From Anthoceros angustus (taxonomy: Eukaryota > Streptophyta > Anthocerotopsida > Anthocerotales > Anthocerotaceae), in NCBI GenBank assembly GCA_010909165.1, contig VJWM01000016.1, positions 310,001-374,000 on the forward strand: a stretch of DNA of 64,000 nucleotides. The letters run 5' to 3'. Shown piece by piece: positions 44,436 through 55,706 of the stretch. The notes under the pieces were generated by a model, which was not told the DNA's origin, made no database searches, and saw only the letters and a program-made list of their open reading frames with translations. A program made the position numbers and the translations under genes. Position 1 is the stretch's first letter, and every line of letters begins with the position of its first letter.

Positions 44436-45963
44436 CAATTCTTCAAGATTGTAGCCATGAGTTATAATTATGAATAATCATGGCTTGTGGATTTACAACA
44501 ATTTTCGTATATTCGTGTTTCTTGCATGATAAAGTCAATTTATTGATCAATTTTGTTAACATCATGAAAATAAATCAACACGAGAATATACGTGTACTAG
44601 TAAAATGTTCTACTATCTTTCCACATGTAGCTATGTTGAGGTTAAAATAATAGCAAAATCAATCAACAAGATCCGTTCGTGGAAAAACGTCCATAGTGTG
44701 AGAACGTTCAGTTTGTTTGTTGTTGTCTAGTTCGTAATCACTTGGAAGAAGAAAAGAAAATAAATAATTTTTAACTTTGTAACATCAATTACTTAGATGA
44801 TATAGATTATTTGGGTATGGTTGAACATGTGGTTTTTCATCTAGATAGATCTATATATGAATATATTATATATATACACATTAGGGTTGACTTGACAATG
44901 GCTAGCCTCCATGTTAATAGCCCTAGGTGTGGTTCTAGCCACACCTTGAGCCGAGCGCCTATAAGGCTGCAAGGCTGACCTGACAATGACTAGTCTAGGT
45001 TTATGGCAGACCAACTGGGACAACCCCAAAGTTCCTTATATTTTGTTTTGGTGCAGAGGTGGCACAACATCTGGCTCCATGCGGTAAGATGGACCTCTAG
45101 CTCTGCGCGAGGAGGGTGCTAGAGCTCTAGCACCCTCCTCGCGCCATTTCCACCCTCCTCTTAGTGGACGATGTGTTGCCGAATTTGAGTCACCATAAAT
45201 TGATTCAGGTATAAGCTTGATCGATTGAGACCTAAGAATAGCTAGACCAAAGAGAAGGTACGGTGCATCGAGGATTTGCACCATAGGGTGCGATTCTTTG
45301 CCGCACTGCGGCCAGCGATGGTTAGTGGCTCAATTGGTCGCCATACCAATTTTCGGCATGAGTTATAGGAATTTGGGCATGGGCATTCAAGCTCATGTGT
45401 GAATCATTTCAGGTTCAGATTCAAGGCTGAATGTTGCAAACAATTCAAAAGATTGTTGCAAGCAAATCAGGTCTGAACACATGAATCGATCTGTTTGGCA
45501 ACTTGATCGACATACTTTAGAAGAAGTTGGAACTTCATGTGGCTCCATTTACACATGATCCTGGAAGAAAGTTAATAAACAAACCCCCTTTCTTTGTTAC
45601 TAAACCCCCTTCATGAAACCCACTCGGTTTCCAAAACACGCGTGGTAATCACGTGCACTTTGATATTGAACTGGACCGTTCGCGGCCACTCAAAATACAC
45701 ATCGCCTACAAATTAGCCATTAATACAGTGGGCCACCCTGGCGCGGCCGGCGTCACACCAAAATCCTAAAAGTACACCAGTGAAAAAACTTAACTTTCAC
45801 ATTGTAGAAGGGTAACCATTAAGCACTTGAAAAATGTGAGTCTGTATCTGGAAGGACGTTACATCTAAAATGGTCCCTCTTGCAGGCTAAAATGGGACTC
45901 AAAAAGGCCCTAAGCTAAAGCGGAATCTAACACGACAACTAAATTTCGCATTCACTCCAATTC
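44436..45963. other. Intergenic, no gene recognised
   Basis: It contains short repeats (TTGACTTGACAATGGCTAG near 44885, relative near 44978) and a 40-bp palindrome annotated separately. A tRNA-like fragment (GGTTAGTGGCTCAATTGG near 45318) is too short to call. No coding region is supported. Confidence 0.5.
45105..45144. repeat. 40-bp perfect palindrome
   Basis: The left arm GCGCGAGGAGGGTGCTAGAG (45105-45124) is followed directly by its exact reverse complement (45125-45144), with no spacer. It can extrude as a cruciform or fold as a perfect 20-bp hairpin in RNA. Confidence 0.95.
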
Positions 45964-46398
45964 TTGTTCGTCGAAGCTATCATTCTCATCCTAAGCCTTG
46001 TCATCAACGTTCAAGTCGTTATTTGGATCATTCGCAGTCGTGCGAGCCCACCATATAATATCGAGGGTTTGTTGCCCTTCCTCCAACAATTCGTCAGATT
46101 CAGTCTTCATCCTCTTGGCACTCAAAGAAACAACATGTGCCCTTCAACAATCCTTTTCACTTATAAATACCTTCTTTGCCTAGAACTTTGAAGGCCCTTT
46201 GTGGTGGGTCTCGAAGGTGAGCTCTTCTTCTACGTCCGAGAGAACCTCGTACCCATGGACGCGCTGTGCGATGCACCCAGCACATTGCAAATATGCCTCA
46301 ATGACAATACTGTTTCTTCCACATAGTAAGGCTACTAGTATAGTTGTCCCACTTCCCGAGCATGCGTCTAATACCCAGTCCCCTCCTTTCAAGAACAC
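45964..46398 (-). pseudogene. DNA-methylase-like (N4/N6 class) remnant
   Basis: The minus strand from 46398 reads MFLKGGDWVLDACSGSGTT, then ILVALLCGRNSIVIEAYLQC, and continues to EEELTFETHHKGPSKF. It becomes acidic downstream after a stop. G-D-W-V-(L/I)-D-x-x-S-G-x-G-(T/S)-T followed by A-L-x-x-G-R-x-x-(I/V)-x-(I/V)-E is the AdoMet-binding FxGxG-type motif of DNA methylase N4/N6 proteins. Related genes occur in plant and algal mobile DNA. Only this motif region survives; the catalytic (D/N/S)PPY block is not visible. A CACTA-like terminus abuts its upstream end. Confidence 0.5.
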
Positions 46399-47010
46399 TA
46401 CTAGGAAAAATAGTCTTTTGGATTTTACAATAGCTTTACAATGGCCGTTATAAAATTGCTGTTGTAAACTCCCCTTAGTAATTTATGTTGTAAAAACCAC
46501 AAAGCATATATACTATAAAGAAGTATACGTCCTTGCATATGGTATACGAGCATGGTGTACACCATTGTAAATATTCTAAATCCTTGTGAATTCTACCATT
46601 GTAAGTTATGTATGATGTTTTATATAGGGCAATTTGTCTGTAGGAAAATTTTGAAATACTTTACAATAGCCCAAACTATGTTTGAAAACAGCATTTTAAA
46701 ATTTTAAAATTTATTTTTTATAATTGGGCAACTTTACTACTGTTATTGAAACCATTATAAATTGAGCTGTTGTAAATAATTTCTGCCATTATAAATATCT
46801 CCACAAAAAATTCAAACTATTTTAAATAATTTAACACATTCTAAACTCCGATGTTGTAATAATATATGCCACTGTAAATATTTTCCCGGAAAAATTCAAA
46901 CCCTTATAAAAAAATGTATAACATTGTAAATTCTGTTGTTGCAAATATTCCCCCCCCAAAAGAACCGTTGTAGATAATTCAACCACTGTAAAGTCTGCTG
47001 TTGTAAAGAT
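46395..47010. mobile_element. CACTA-like element remnant (left end)
   Basis: CACTACTAGGAAAAATAG at 46396 matches the plant CACTA terminal consensus (CACTACAAGAAAA-like). The next 600 bp carry many subterminal words of TTGTAAA / TTTACAA and GCTGTTGTAAA type in both orientations, the usual CACTA subterminal structure. No right terminus (CTAGTAGTG) was found, so the element is truncated. No transposase coding is seen. Confidence 0.5.
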
Positions 47011-48029
47011 ATGAAGATTATGCATAAATAATTTTTCATATATATTTTGGTAGGCTGACTGTTTGGTGGTAGGCTGGCTGGCTAGTTGGGTGATGTGAGG
47101 GACCAGTACCGACAATTAGGGTTGAGACTCAACAGCACATGCAAAGAGGCGGAAGTGCGCTGAGTTATGATGCCACTAGGAAGCACGCGTAGAAAATTCA
47201 AAAACCTTATGTACGCTGTAAAAAACGAACGAATTAATCCAAAATACGGAATCTTCGTAGCTAAGGTTGTCGGTGACGTGAAACGAGGCATTGCCGATAG
47301 TTGATGGGTAAGGTATCGGCGCATTTCCGGATCACATGAAACACCCACACGGGGGCTCGGGGCCGCTCATCGGAGTTCCGCCCAACCAGAAGCGACGACT
47401 GCAGGCAACCGTCCCATGTGAAAGAGTGTTTTCAATTGTCTGGATAACCAGAGGCCCGGAATCGGCCGCAACTGCCAACGGAAAGCGACGCCGCCATCCA
47501 TTTTACTGCACACCGCATTCCAGGTTTCATCACAGCCATTTCCTGTCACTGTATCTCTGGTCCTGCGCTTTGGTGGACCTCCGACGCTCACGCTGATGCA
47601 ACAGGTAGCCGAGCAATCCCATAGAAGACTTTTAAGTTTCAAGCCCGCCGATCTGGTTGTGACACAGCCTGCATCACGGAATCATCCGCCACCACTCGTG
47701 TGGTGACGTTCACCTCTGACCCGCAGGAGACCTGATGCAATCGCCAGGGCCGTGCAAAGTCCAGGTTTGAATGTCCAGTACAAAGGATGATGGAGTGATG
47801 AGGCCTCGTCTACATTTGTATGTACAACTGGAAACTGCAGTTGGTTTCCCAAGGAGAAACTGTAGAGTTCCAGGCGCCTTAACCATCACTCAACCTGACA
47901 ACTTTGTAAAAGGGCGCCCCTTTGCCAGCTGCAAAGATCAAGGCCATGTCTTGATGGGAAGCCTCCCCCCGCTTTCCCGAGAATTGTAGAGCATGTCACG
48001 GCGTGGAGACTTCGGCAAGAAGCGGTGCC
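47011..48029. other. Intergenic region 3' of the PPR gene
   Basis: Overlapping ORFs on both strands at 47336-47642 give no recognisable protein. The stretch next to the PPR stop (47.75-48.03 kb) is probably its 3' UTR. Nothing else is supportable. Confidence 0.5.
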
Positions 48030-49388
48030 CTAGCTGTTGTCTCTTGCGTCTGCCCTCCACTGGAACCTGCCCGCGTAGCTCAACTCCTGAGCCTTCACCA
48101 TACGGGGGTCAGTAGCAGACATGTGTCTCATCTGAAGGGCTGTAACATACGCCCGAGCGCTCCTAATTGATGGCTTCACTTTGCCCCTTATCATCAAATC
48201 CCAGACGCGGTTGGCTACAGTCAGGTCTCCTGGGGCACCGCACGCAAGGATCAGAAGCTCACTGCCTGACCTTGTGTTCAAAAAGAAACCCCGGGCATCC
48301 ATGTTGTCCAACAGCGTTATCGCAGAGGATAGGTTCTCAGGCGTTGGGTTGGACAGCAGCCCCTCCAACATGATCACATACAGCTCGAATACTGGCCTCC
48401 CGACACGTTCCATGCTCTGGAAAACGGCAAAAGCCTTGTCCGGGCTTCCTATGGAGATGTAGCACTTGATGATCTGCATCACGACGGAAGTATCGAGATG
48501 GTAACCGTCCTGCTCCAAGATCTGCACAGCCTTTGTCATAGCCTGCTCATTGCCCAGCTCGGCACAGGCAATCACAGCTGCGGAATGAGCTGCCTGTTTG
48601 ACACTTACTCGGTCTGTGCTCCCCTGGTTCAACACCTCGTTGGCCAGTAAGTCCTGTACGCCCTCACCGGTCTGTTGTGACTCCCCAGGAGAGTGCTTGG
48701 CTCTCGCTTGCTCCGCCTTGGATTGTTCCAACAGCTCAAAAATCTTGTCAAATGTCTTCAGCGTGGTGGGCTTCTTGTTCTTGTGAGCCATAATGAGCGC
48801 ACTGTAGCACAACTCGTCCAAGCGGAACCCGCTGGCACTCATTTTCTTCACCACCCCATCGGCCTCCTCAGGACATCCCGCAGCTCCGCATGCATTCAAC
48901 AGCGACACGTAAGTCCCGTACTTAGGTTGCAGCCCATATGCCTCCATCTCCGACGCCACCTGAAATGCTCGATTCACTTGGTTGCTCCTGCCACAGGCGG
49001 AGATCACGCAGTTGAAAAGAAGATGGTTGGGAGCGAAACCCATATCCTTCATCTCATTGAAGAAGTGCATCACATCCTGCAGCCGGTCGCCCCGCATAGT
49101 TCCTGTAATCAGCAAAAGGAACGTGGACAACTCCGGCTGCACCCCGTCCAGCAGCATGTCATCATATACCTCCCGCAGCAGATAAGGCTTTCTCTTGGAG
49201 CACAGAAACGACAACACCTTGTTGTACCCAAAGGTATCGCTTGCCACATTGAGCTTGGCGTAGTCCGATCCGGTAGACGATGAATAACCCGCTGTGCCTC
49301 CTTGGATCTGCCGTCCCCGGGGCCCCTGGTCTCGGTACTGGGCCACAATGCGGCCCAGCACTCGCTGCAGAGCTCGACGCATCGTCAT
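48030..49388 (-). CDS. P-class mitochondrial PPR protein
   Basis: A single uninterrupted exon on the minus strand, 452 aa, ATG at 49388. The first 40 residues (MTMRRALQRVLGRIVAQYRD, then Gly/Ser/Arg-rich) look like a mitochondrial targeting peptide. DTFGYNKVLSFLCSKRKPYL then REVYDDMLLDGVQP starts the helical-repeat region. Further PPR motifs follow, such as FNCVISACGRSNQVNRAF, YVSLLNACGAAGCPEEADGV and VMQIIKCYISIGSPDKAFAV. A low-complexity spacer rich in Glu/Gln/Ala separates two repeat blocks (about residues 210-260). From memory this pattern resembles the Arabidopsis At4g35850-type mitochondrial PPR protein. The role (RNA binding or mitoribosome-associated) is inferred. It is divergent to RRP6L3 across 253 bp. 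Confidence 0.85.
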   Translation of the reverse strand: MTMRRALQRVLGRIVAQYRDQGPRGRQIQGGTAGYSSSTGSDYAKLNVASDTFGYNKVLSFLCSKRKPYLLREVYDDMLLDGVQPELSTFLLLITGTMRGDRLQDVMHFFNEMKDMGFAPNHLLFNCVISACGRSNQVNRAFQVASEMEAYGLQPKYGTYVSLLNACGAAGCPEEADGVVKKMSASGFRLDELCYSALIMAHKNKKPTTLKTFDKIFELLEQSKAEQARAKHSPGESQQTGEGVQDLLANEVLNQGSTDRVSVKQAAHSAAVIACAELGNEQAMTKAVQILEQDGYHLDTSVVMQIIKCYISIGSPDKAFAVFQSMERVGRPVFELYVIMLEGLLSNPTPENLSSAITLLDNMDARGFFLNTRSGSELLILACGAPGDLTVANRVWDLMIRGKVKPSIRSARAYVTALQMRHMSATDPRMVKAQELSYAGRFQWRADARDNS

Positions 49389-49641
49389 GTTTGAGACCCG
49401 GTCACCACCTCAGCCTGAGCTGCATTCCCTCGCCATAGCCACGCCCCTCATGTCCTTATGTAAGGGTTTAGGGTTTTAAACGAGAGTGTTGAGGAACATG
49501 CTAAAACGTCTCAGGTTATATTAGGATTCGGTATTTCCCATGACAATTTCTAAAAGAAGAAGAAGATGAATTTTATTTAAGCCCATGGTACTTAACAACT
49601 TGTACCATGGTCATGGTGTAGAGCAACTGGGAGTAATAAAA
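49389..49641. promoter_or_regulatory. Divergent promoter region, PPR and RRP6L3
   Basis: Only 253 bp separate the two start codons, so both promoters and 5' UTRs must lie here or extend into the genes. An in-frame upstream ATG at 49585 could extend RRP6L3 by 19 residues, but it lies in a dispersed repeat. The ATG at 49642 is preferred. Confidence 0.6.
49550..49613. repeat. Dispersed repeat with hairpin in the RRP6L3 5' region
   Basis: AAGAAGAAGAAGATG then TTTTATTTAAGCCCATGG is related to 42206-42335. It contains a perfect 9-bp inverted repeat, CCATGGTAC (49583-49591) and GTACCATGG (49602-49610), with a 10-nt loop TTAACAACTT. It probably derives from an LTR or similar element. Confidence 0.75.
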
Positions 49642-52600
49642 ATGAAAGGGAAAACGAGTGCTGTTGTGTGCGTGGTTGCCATCTCTTGTCTTGCCGCAGG
49701 TTGTTTCTTTTCTGTCCAGGCGCGACAGACCCGTCGAAAGAGGAGGAAGCTGATCGAGGCGCTTTGTGAAAAACCCCAGCTGCATTTCAAGACGGTTCTT
49801 GCGGATAATTCTCCAGCCCCGTTCGTTCATTTGGGGAACCAGGACAAGCGTATGTCGCATGGATGTTACTGTGAGTGGCCTCATGTTAGCAACATTTGGT
49901 TTAGTGACGCTGATCCAGAGATTATCTCGCCGCAGTGCACCCCTACTTGGAAAGCATCCGCTCACTGTTGGACAATCCGCCACAAAGATTGAGTCAGTCC
50001 AAGTTTTCAGAGGAGCCCCCTGGTTTAGATGGGCCATGTGAGTGGATTGATACCAGATCTCAGCTGGAAAGCCTGGCATCTATCCTTAATGGGGAGCATG
50101 AATTTGCGGTTGACACTGAGCAGCACAGTATGCATTCGTTCTTGGGGTTCACTGCTCTCATCCAAGTACGCTCCTCACTCTCCGGTTTGCAATCCTCGAT
50201 CGACAGCATTGCTGAGGATGTTTTTTTTAGGCGAAAAGTTGTTGAGGATGTATTGAGGATGAGCTTTTTGCAGATATCAACCTTTGAAAAAGATTATTTA
50301 GTGGACGCTGTGGCCCTTCATGACGACATGGACGTGCTTCGGCCAGCGTTTGCCAATTCCAAAATCTGCAAGGCGAGTGACTCATTAATGTACCTGCAAG
50401 GCAGCAGAGGGTCTTTCCTGAAGCACAACCATCTGAGAATCTTGCTTGCACCCCTCAGGTCTTTCATGGAGCAGACAGTGACAATCTGTGGTTGCAGCGC
50501 GACTTTCACATCTACATTGTTAACCTTTTTGACACTGCCCGTGTAAGTGTGCTGATCGTAAAAGTCATGTTTATTGCAGGTTGCATGATTTCACTGGAAT
50601 CCAGTATCATAGACATTTTGGCTTACACTAGAGATATCATCTTTGTTTATGCAGGCCTGTGATGTACTGGGTAAACCTCAGAGGTCTTTGGCTTTTTTGC
50701 TGCGCGAGTATTGTGGTGTCACCACCAACAAAGCACTTCAGGTATCTTGAATAACAGCCCAAGTTACCATTTGAGCAGTTGTGTGTCTACTGACAGCTTG
50801 GTTTCTGTCACCTCACATCCTGGATCTGAAATGTTGCTCGGCAGAGGGCTGATTGGCGACAGCGTCCTCTATCTGCAGAGATGTTACACTATGCACGATC
50901 TGACGCTCATTTTCTGTTATATATTGCACGTCGGCTGCAGGATGAACTTTGTCGAGGTTGTCTATTCTTGTATTTTTCCATAATCTTCTCACCAGAGAAG
51001 AACTTATAGCTTACCCAAAAGCAACATCCTGACCTGCACGCCATTTGCAATGACTGCAGGCACCTCAAGCAATCAGGAGGCACCTGTGGGTGAAGAGTCT
51101 CCCTTCCTGCAAGTGCTGTTGAGATCCAACACTCTTTGTTTGCAACTTTACGATAAGGACGGAGCATGTTCTTCTCCATTAAGTGCTGCTCTCTCATTGT
51201 GGTCACGCTGCGCAAACTCCAGTCCAGCTATGACAATGGAGGTCTGATCTTTCAGGCGGCATATAGCCTTAAGGTTTTTCCAGCTCTTCTGTCCGATACT
51301 TGCCCCACCTTATGTCACAACAAGTGTATTGTACATTGCGATGCAGGAGAGCAATTTAATTCATAAACGCGTGAAAACTTTGTGCGAGTGGCGGGATAAG
51401 TTGGTGAGGTGGACCAAATCCCCTTTGTCTTTCCTATCAATTGAAATGTCTTGACCAGGGCACAAACGAAGGACCAATGTCTGTTCCTGATTTTTACAGG
51501 CACGCTTGGAGGATGAGAGCTTGCACACTGTGCTTTCTAACTCAGCTATACTTGCCCTGGCTAAACACTGCCCTATTAGCAGTGATGTGATCTTCTCTGT
51601 AATACACACAGCAGATACGCATTCAGGGCCTAGTTTGTTGTGTTCCGACACATCACCATCACTTGTTGTCAGGAAGCACATTGGGGCTCTCTCTGATCTC
51701 ATGAAGGGAACAGCTGGAGGGTTATCACAGACTCTTGTGGGGGAAGGCTCTAATAGGTGGTGGATAACGAGCATGCTGCAGTCAAGATGTACGGAGCCTG
51801 AACAGGATAATGCTAGGACCTTGGAGCAGACTCAGGCTGCAAGAACTGCCGAGTCGATAAGTGAAAATGTTGGGAACCTTGCAGATGGGAAGAAGGTGAA
51901 CCGCCATTGGCAGAATAATCAACGCCGGCAGAAGTCACGTGCCCTATTTGTAGAGAAGTTCGCCTGTAAGGGCCCAGTCTACCACAACTGTAGGATATTT
52001 ACTGGCGATGGTCAGCTACTCTGTTATTGTGATCGAAAGAAGCTGGAATGGTACAACTTTTCTCAATGTTAGCTCTCAGTAGGTTACTTACGGGTGATTG
52101 TATGTGTCATTTGCAGTAGCTGATATGGCCTTGAAGTTGTGACGTGGACTTTTCACCTGAATCTGCTATCCATGTGACAGGTATGTGAGCAGAGGTTTGG
52201 CTGAGTTTGTGGGAGAAGATCCACCTACCATCAGGCTTTTGTTTGAACCCAAAGGGCGTTCAGATGATACAAACAATGAGTTCTACATCCAGAGCAAAAG
52301 GAATAGGTGTGTACGGTGTGGTGAGCATAGGCACTACTTACGGTACCGTGTTGTTCCCTCTTGCTATCGGCAGCATTGTCCTGAGCACTTAAAGAGCCAT
52401 AGGTCCCATGACATAGTGCTCCTGTGTGTGGACTGCCATGAGGTTGCCCATCGCACCGCTGAGTTGCTCAAGCGTGAAGTTGCAGAAGAGTTTGGAGTTC
52501 CTCTATTTTTAGGGAGGAATACTGTCCCAGCTAATCATTGTGCAAATGGGGAGACCAGCTTTGTTGTCGAGAACACCACAAGACGTATATCCCCTATGCA

Positions 52601-53180
52601 TTTGAGAACTGCCGCCCTTGCCCTCCTACGGCATGGAGACACTCTCCCAAAGAAGCGGCTGGAAGAGTTAGAGGAGGTAATGTGAGGTGAATGTCCTCAT
52701 CGTTTTTGCACATGCAGTTGTACGACACTCATTGTGTACTAATTGAGGTTGTAAATTTAGGTTGTGAGGACCTTCTATGGTGGAAGGCATTTCAGTGACG
52801 AAGAGTTTCAGGCAGCTTTGCTTGAGTGTTCGGGTCCACGGGAGCAAAGGCGCTCTTCAAGGCGGAAAGGTTCCAAGATGGTGACTTCTTGTCCAGAGGC
52901 CATGACCTCCAATGCTAGTCCACCCGAGGGCCCTCAGAGCTATGGAAGCTGTCAAACAGAGTTGCAAAGCGAAGCCGTGCTTGGGCATGGTCCACATGGA
53001 AAGAAAGTTGTGGAAATTCTTTTGAGCCAAGGCGGGGACGATGCCATTCGTGCTTTCAATCAAAGATGGAGAAGAGTTTTTGTTGAAGCGCTGGAGCCTG
53101 CTTTCCTTCCTCCAACATGGGATATCCACCCCAGGTACTCACTCTCTAGTACCTTGACGCCATTTCGCGAAGATAACTAA
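49642..53180 (+). CDS. RRP6L3: RRP6-like 3'-5' exonuclease (RRP6L3 type)
   Basis: Eleven exons: 49642-49849, 49936-50165, 50274-50372, 50459-50542, 50655-50741, 50845-50956, 51060-51241, 51347-51403, 51500-52050, 52181-52676 and 52761-53180. They total 842 codons with all phases continuous (841 aa; from memory the Arabidopsis protein is about 890). An N-terminal membrane segment ([19 protein letters not shown]) is followed by the DEDDy nuclease fold. Its residues are D129 and E131 in [10 protein letters not shown]187 in [14 protein letters not shown], and Y252 and D256 in YARSDAH. An HRDC-like helical region is followed by the plant-specific C-terminal part: [34 protein letters not shown] and [21 protein letters not shown]6L3 is a membrane-linked, cytosolic member of the plant RRP6 family. 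Intron 3 uses a GC donor (AAG|GCGAGT). The last exon might end earlier at a donor near 53134, but reads through to a stop. High GC third positions contrast with the flanks. Confidence 0.9.
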
Positions 53181-53779
53181 CCAGGATGCACTGTTTTCTT
53201 TTCTTTTCTCTTTCTGGCGGATTCACCCGCTGCCTGTTTGGATCCCCGCTTGGCAGTGGTCTTCGGGAGTGTGGAGATCATAGCGTGTACAAAACAAGGG
53301 ATCAGGATGGGGAAAAAAAGTAGTACACGGTGTTCTCATGGCAAGTTTCTGGACTGGTCGACGAGATGGGATTCCCTTCTCGAAACTAGGTCTCTGGTCT
53401 AATTCGTGTATGCAATTTCGCGCCCTATTGTATTTGCAGTACTGCATGGAGAGTGCTGTACACATGGACATTTTTAAATTAAAACAATGTCTTCCAACAC
53501 GAGAAGCTTTTAGGTGTATTTCACGAACGAGAGTTCCATGTACGTACATACGTAGTTCTGTCGCCCCCCATGCCGTATAGGTACATGTATGTGGCGTACC
53601 ATGACTAGGACAACCGTCGGGCGGTGACAAGGGTACAAACGCAGGTACACAATCGTATCCTCGGCGGTCCCGGCTGCTTTGGCCGCATGGTGCAAGCTTT
53701 GAACCGTAGACGTATCGGCTTGAGTCCTTAGAGATGCTGGCTTGAACGTAGGCTTTGAGTAAACACCCTTTCCCGCAAG

Positions 53780-54030
53780 GCCGGCACGCACACGGTTGAA
53801 GACAACAACACACACACCAGACACCAGTACCAAGCTACTTGGCACACACATAATAAGGCATACAGTTTTTAAAGACAACGCACAACGTCCACTAGTACTA
53901 AGCTACTTGATACATAGAAGACAACAACATACACACCAAAGACCTACATTAGGCTACTTGGAGTATGCACACACACACACACACGATTAAAGACAAGAAC
54001 ACACATACGAAACACTAGCACTCAAGTTTC
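53780..54030. repeat. Degenerate tandem repeat (CAACAACACACACACC / AAGCTACTTG)
   Basis: Three to four units of roughly 60-90 bp combine AAGACAACAACACACACACC, CCAGTACTAAGCTACTTG and CACACACA. A pure CA run lies at about 53968-53985. Confidence 0.7.
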
Positions 54031-54931
54031 TTTGCACACACACTGACATTAACACTAGGCCTCCAAATAACTTACCGTCCGTATGGACGACTCACAGATT
54101 GCACCTCTGCTGCTACTCTTTAGAAGGGATAAAATAAGAGTATGAGTAACATCGGAGAGTGCTGACCACCTACAAATGAAGCTCCGGCACTTAGCTCTCT
54201 CCACTCTACTCCCACAGCCTCTAGGCTCCTCAATCCTTCCTAACAAGAGTGTTGCAAAAGTAATAGGAAATGAATCTCTAAAGCAATTTCACAAAAAAAA
54301 ATAAAAATTCAAGACTAACCTCATTCCTCATGTAAGGAGGCATATGTTATCCCTAAGTAATTGCCTTTTTTTAGCTGTAATCAGACTAGCTTTTTTAACC
54401 TTTTAATCTCTAAGCAAAGCCTCTCTAGCACAACTTACTAGCTCCAATTTTAATCACCTTATTTCATGCAAGGCCCTTGTTTTGGCAGCCCTTTAGATTA
54501 GGCAAGTGTGGTTGTTTAGATTGAAATTGATATAAAAACTATTTTAAAATAAATAAGGTTTAGATATGTGAAATATCAGAATTTATCGTGTAACTACAAT
54601 GGAAAAAAAAATTAATTAAGAGATTACTCTATGTCATAAAAATTATAAAATATGTAAAATAAGATACGTTAATTAGGAACTATTATCAGCATAAGATGAG
54701 ATAGCCACCATCACCTAGCGCTGATGCACGGGCGTGATCCCGTCCCGGTCACGAGTGTAGTTTGTGACTAGTTCATGACCTAGCGAGTAGATGAGCATAT
54801 GGATTAACGGCTTGTTAGGATAACTCAACTCTAAATTCCACACATTTAAAAGGATCCCAATCCGCATGCTTATTTTCGTAAAGTAAATCTCTCATATGTG
54901 CTCCGGGTTTGTGAAGGAAGTTCAATCTCTT

Positions 54932-54965
54932 GTGGTCTTTGAAACTAGCTAGTTTCAAAGACCAC
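54932..54965. repeat. 34-bp perfect palindrome
   Basis: GTGGTCTTTGAAACTAG (54932-54948) is directly followed by its exact reverse complement (54949-54965), with no spacer. The site can form a 17-bp perfect hairpin or cruciform. Confidence 0.95.
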
Positions 54966-55129
54966 GATTGGCACGGGTTCACCATCAAAATCACATCCTA
55001 GATCAATTACAAGACCTGGAACCGTAGAGCAATTAAAAGACCTAGAAACTCACTTTCTCCTCGGATAGTTACCGCTGCAAGATCAACCGGAAGGGAGGAG
55101 TTGAGTGTATGGGAAAGCCATACATTGGC

Positions 55130-55205
55130 GTAGCTGTCTGACATTGGCTCAAGTGGTAAAAGCTAGTTGCATGGGTTACTCGCCCTGATCATGCGACCTT
55201 GAGGA
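55130..55205 (+). repeat. Possible SINE-like (tRNA-derived) fragment
   Basis: TGGCTCAAGTGGTAAAAGC (from about 55145) is a good match to an A-box. GATCATGCGACC, about 40 nt downstream, is a weak B-box. No tail or target duplication was seen. Confidence 0.3.
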
Positions 55206-55706
55206 GATTGTTGAAGATCGCCCTCAAGCATGCTTTGTTTGATCAAACCTTGGAGGTTTGAAAGGGGGCGCTCTTTTTTATTTAACACTACTTGACTTCA
55301 AATATCATTGTGATGGATGATGAGGACTCAATCCTAATGACTATGAGACTGGATCCATATATGATGGCATTTGAAGAGAAGAAAGACGATAGTGCAAATT
55401 TCAAGAAGAGACTTCATCTAATGAAGGAGTAGTGCCCAACGGAGATGATAGGGAGAAAATTTTGTTTTCAGCCACCAAGAAAATTTTAAAAGGGTTGTCG
55501 CACTTGAGGTAAATGGAAATGAAAATTCAAAAGAAGAAGCTCCACATTATTCAACTAGTGAGGTCATTATTCAAAGCCTCTTAAGCACTCCGTTGAGGAA
55601 GACATTGCCAAGTTACAATCGGCTTTTGAAGGATATATTAGAGGTATGTTATATCTTTTCTTCATCCTTATATTATTTGCATTTTCAAATGTAGTTAACG
55701 ACAAAA

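Larger units (their letters stand above)
53181..55706. other. Intergenic region, RRP6L3 to TIR element
   Basis: No gene is supported. It holds a CA-rich repeat cluster, a 34-bp palindrome and a SINE-like fragment (annotated separately), and AT-rich stretches at 54.25-54.7 kb. A 39-codon frame at 55313-55432 (MDDEDSILMTMRLDPYMM, then KKRLHLMKE) has protein-like texture but is too short to assign. Confidence 0.5.

Noticed and set aside
47336-47642. Overlapping 86- and 91-codon ORFs on opposite strands
   Set aside because: Neither has recognisable protein texture; mutual shadows of composition near the PPR 3' end.
53223-53878. Minus-strand ORF of 196 codons downstream of RRP6L3
   Set aside because: No domain or convincing start; Cys/His-rich texture without a spaced metal-binding pattern; likely chance in 3' flanking DNA.
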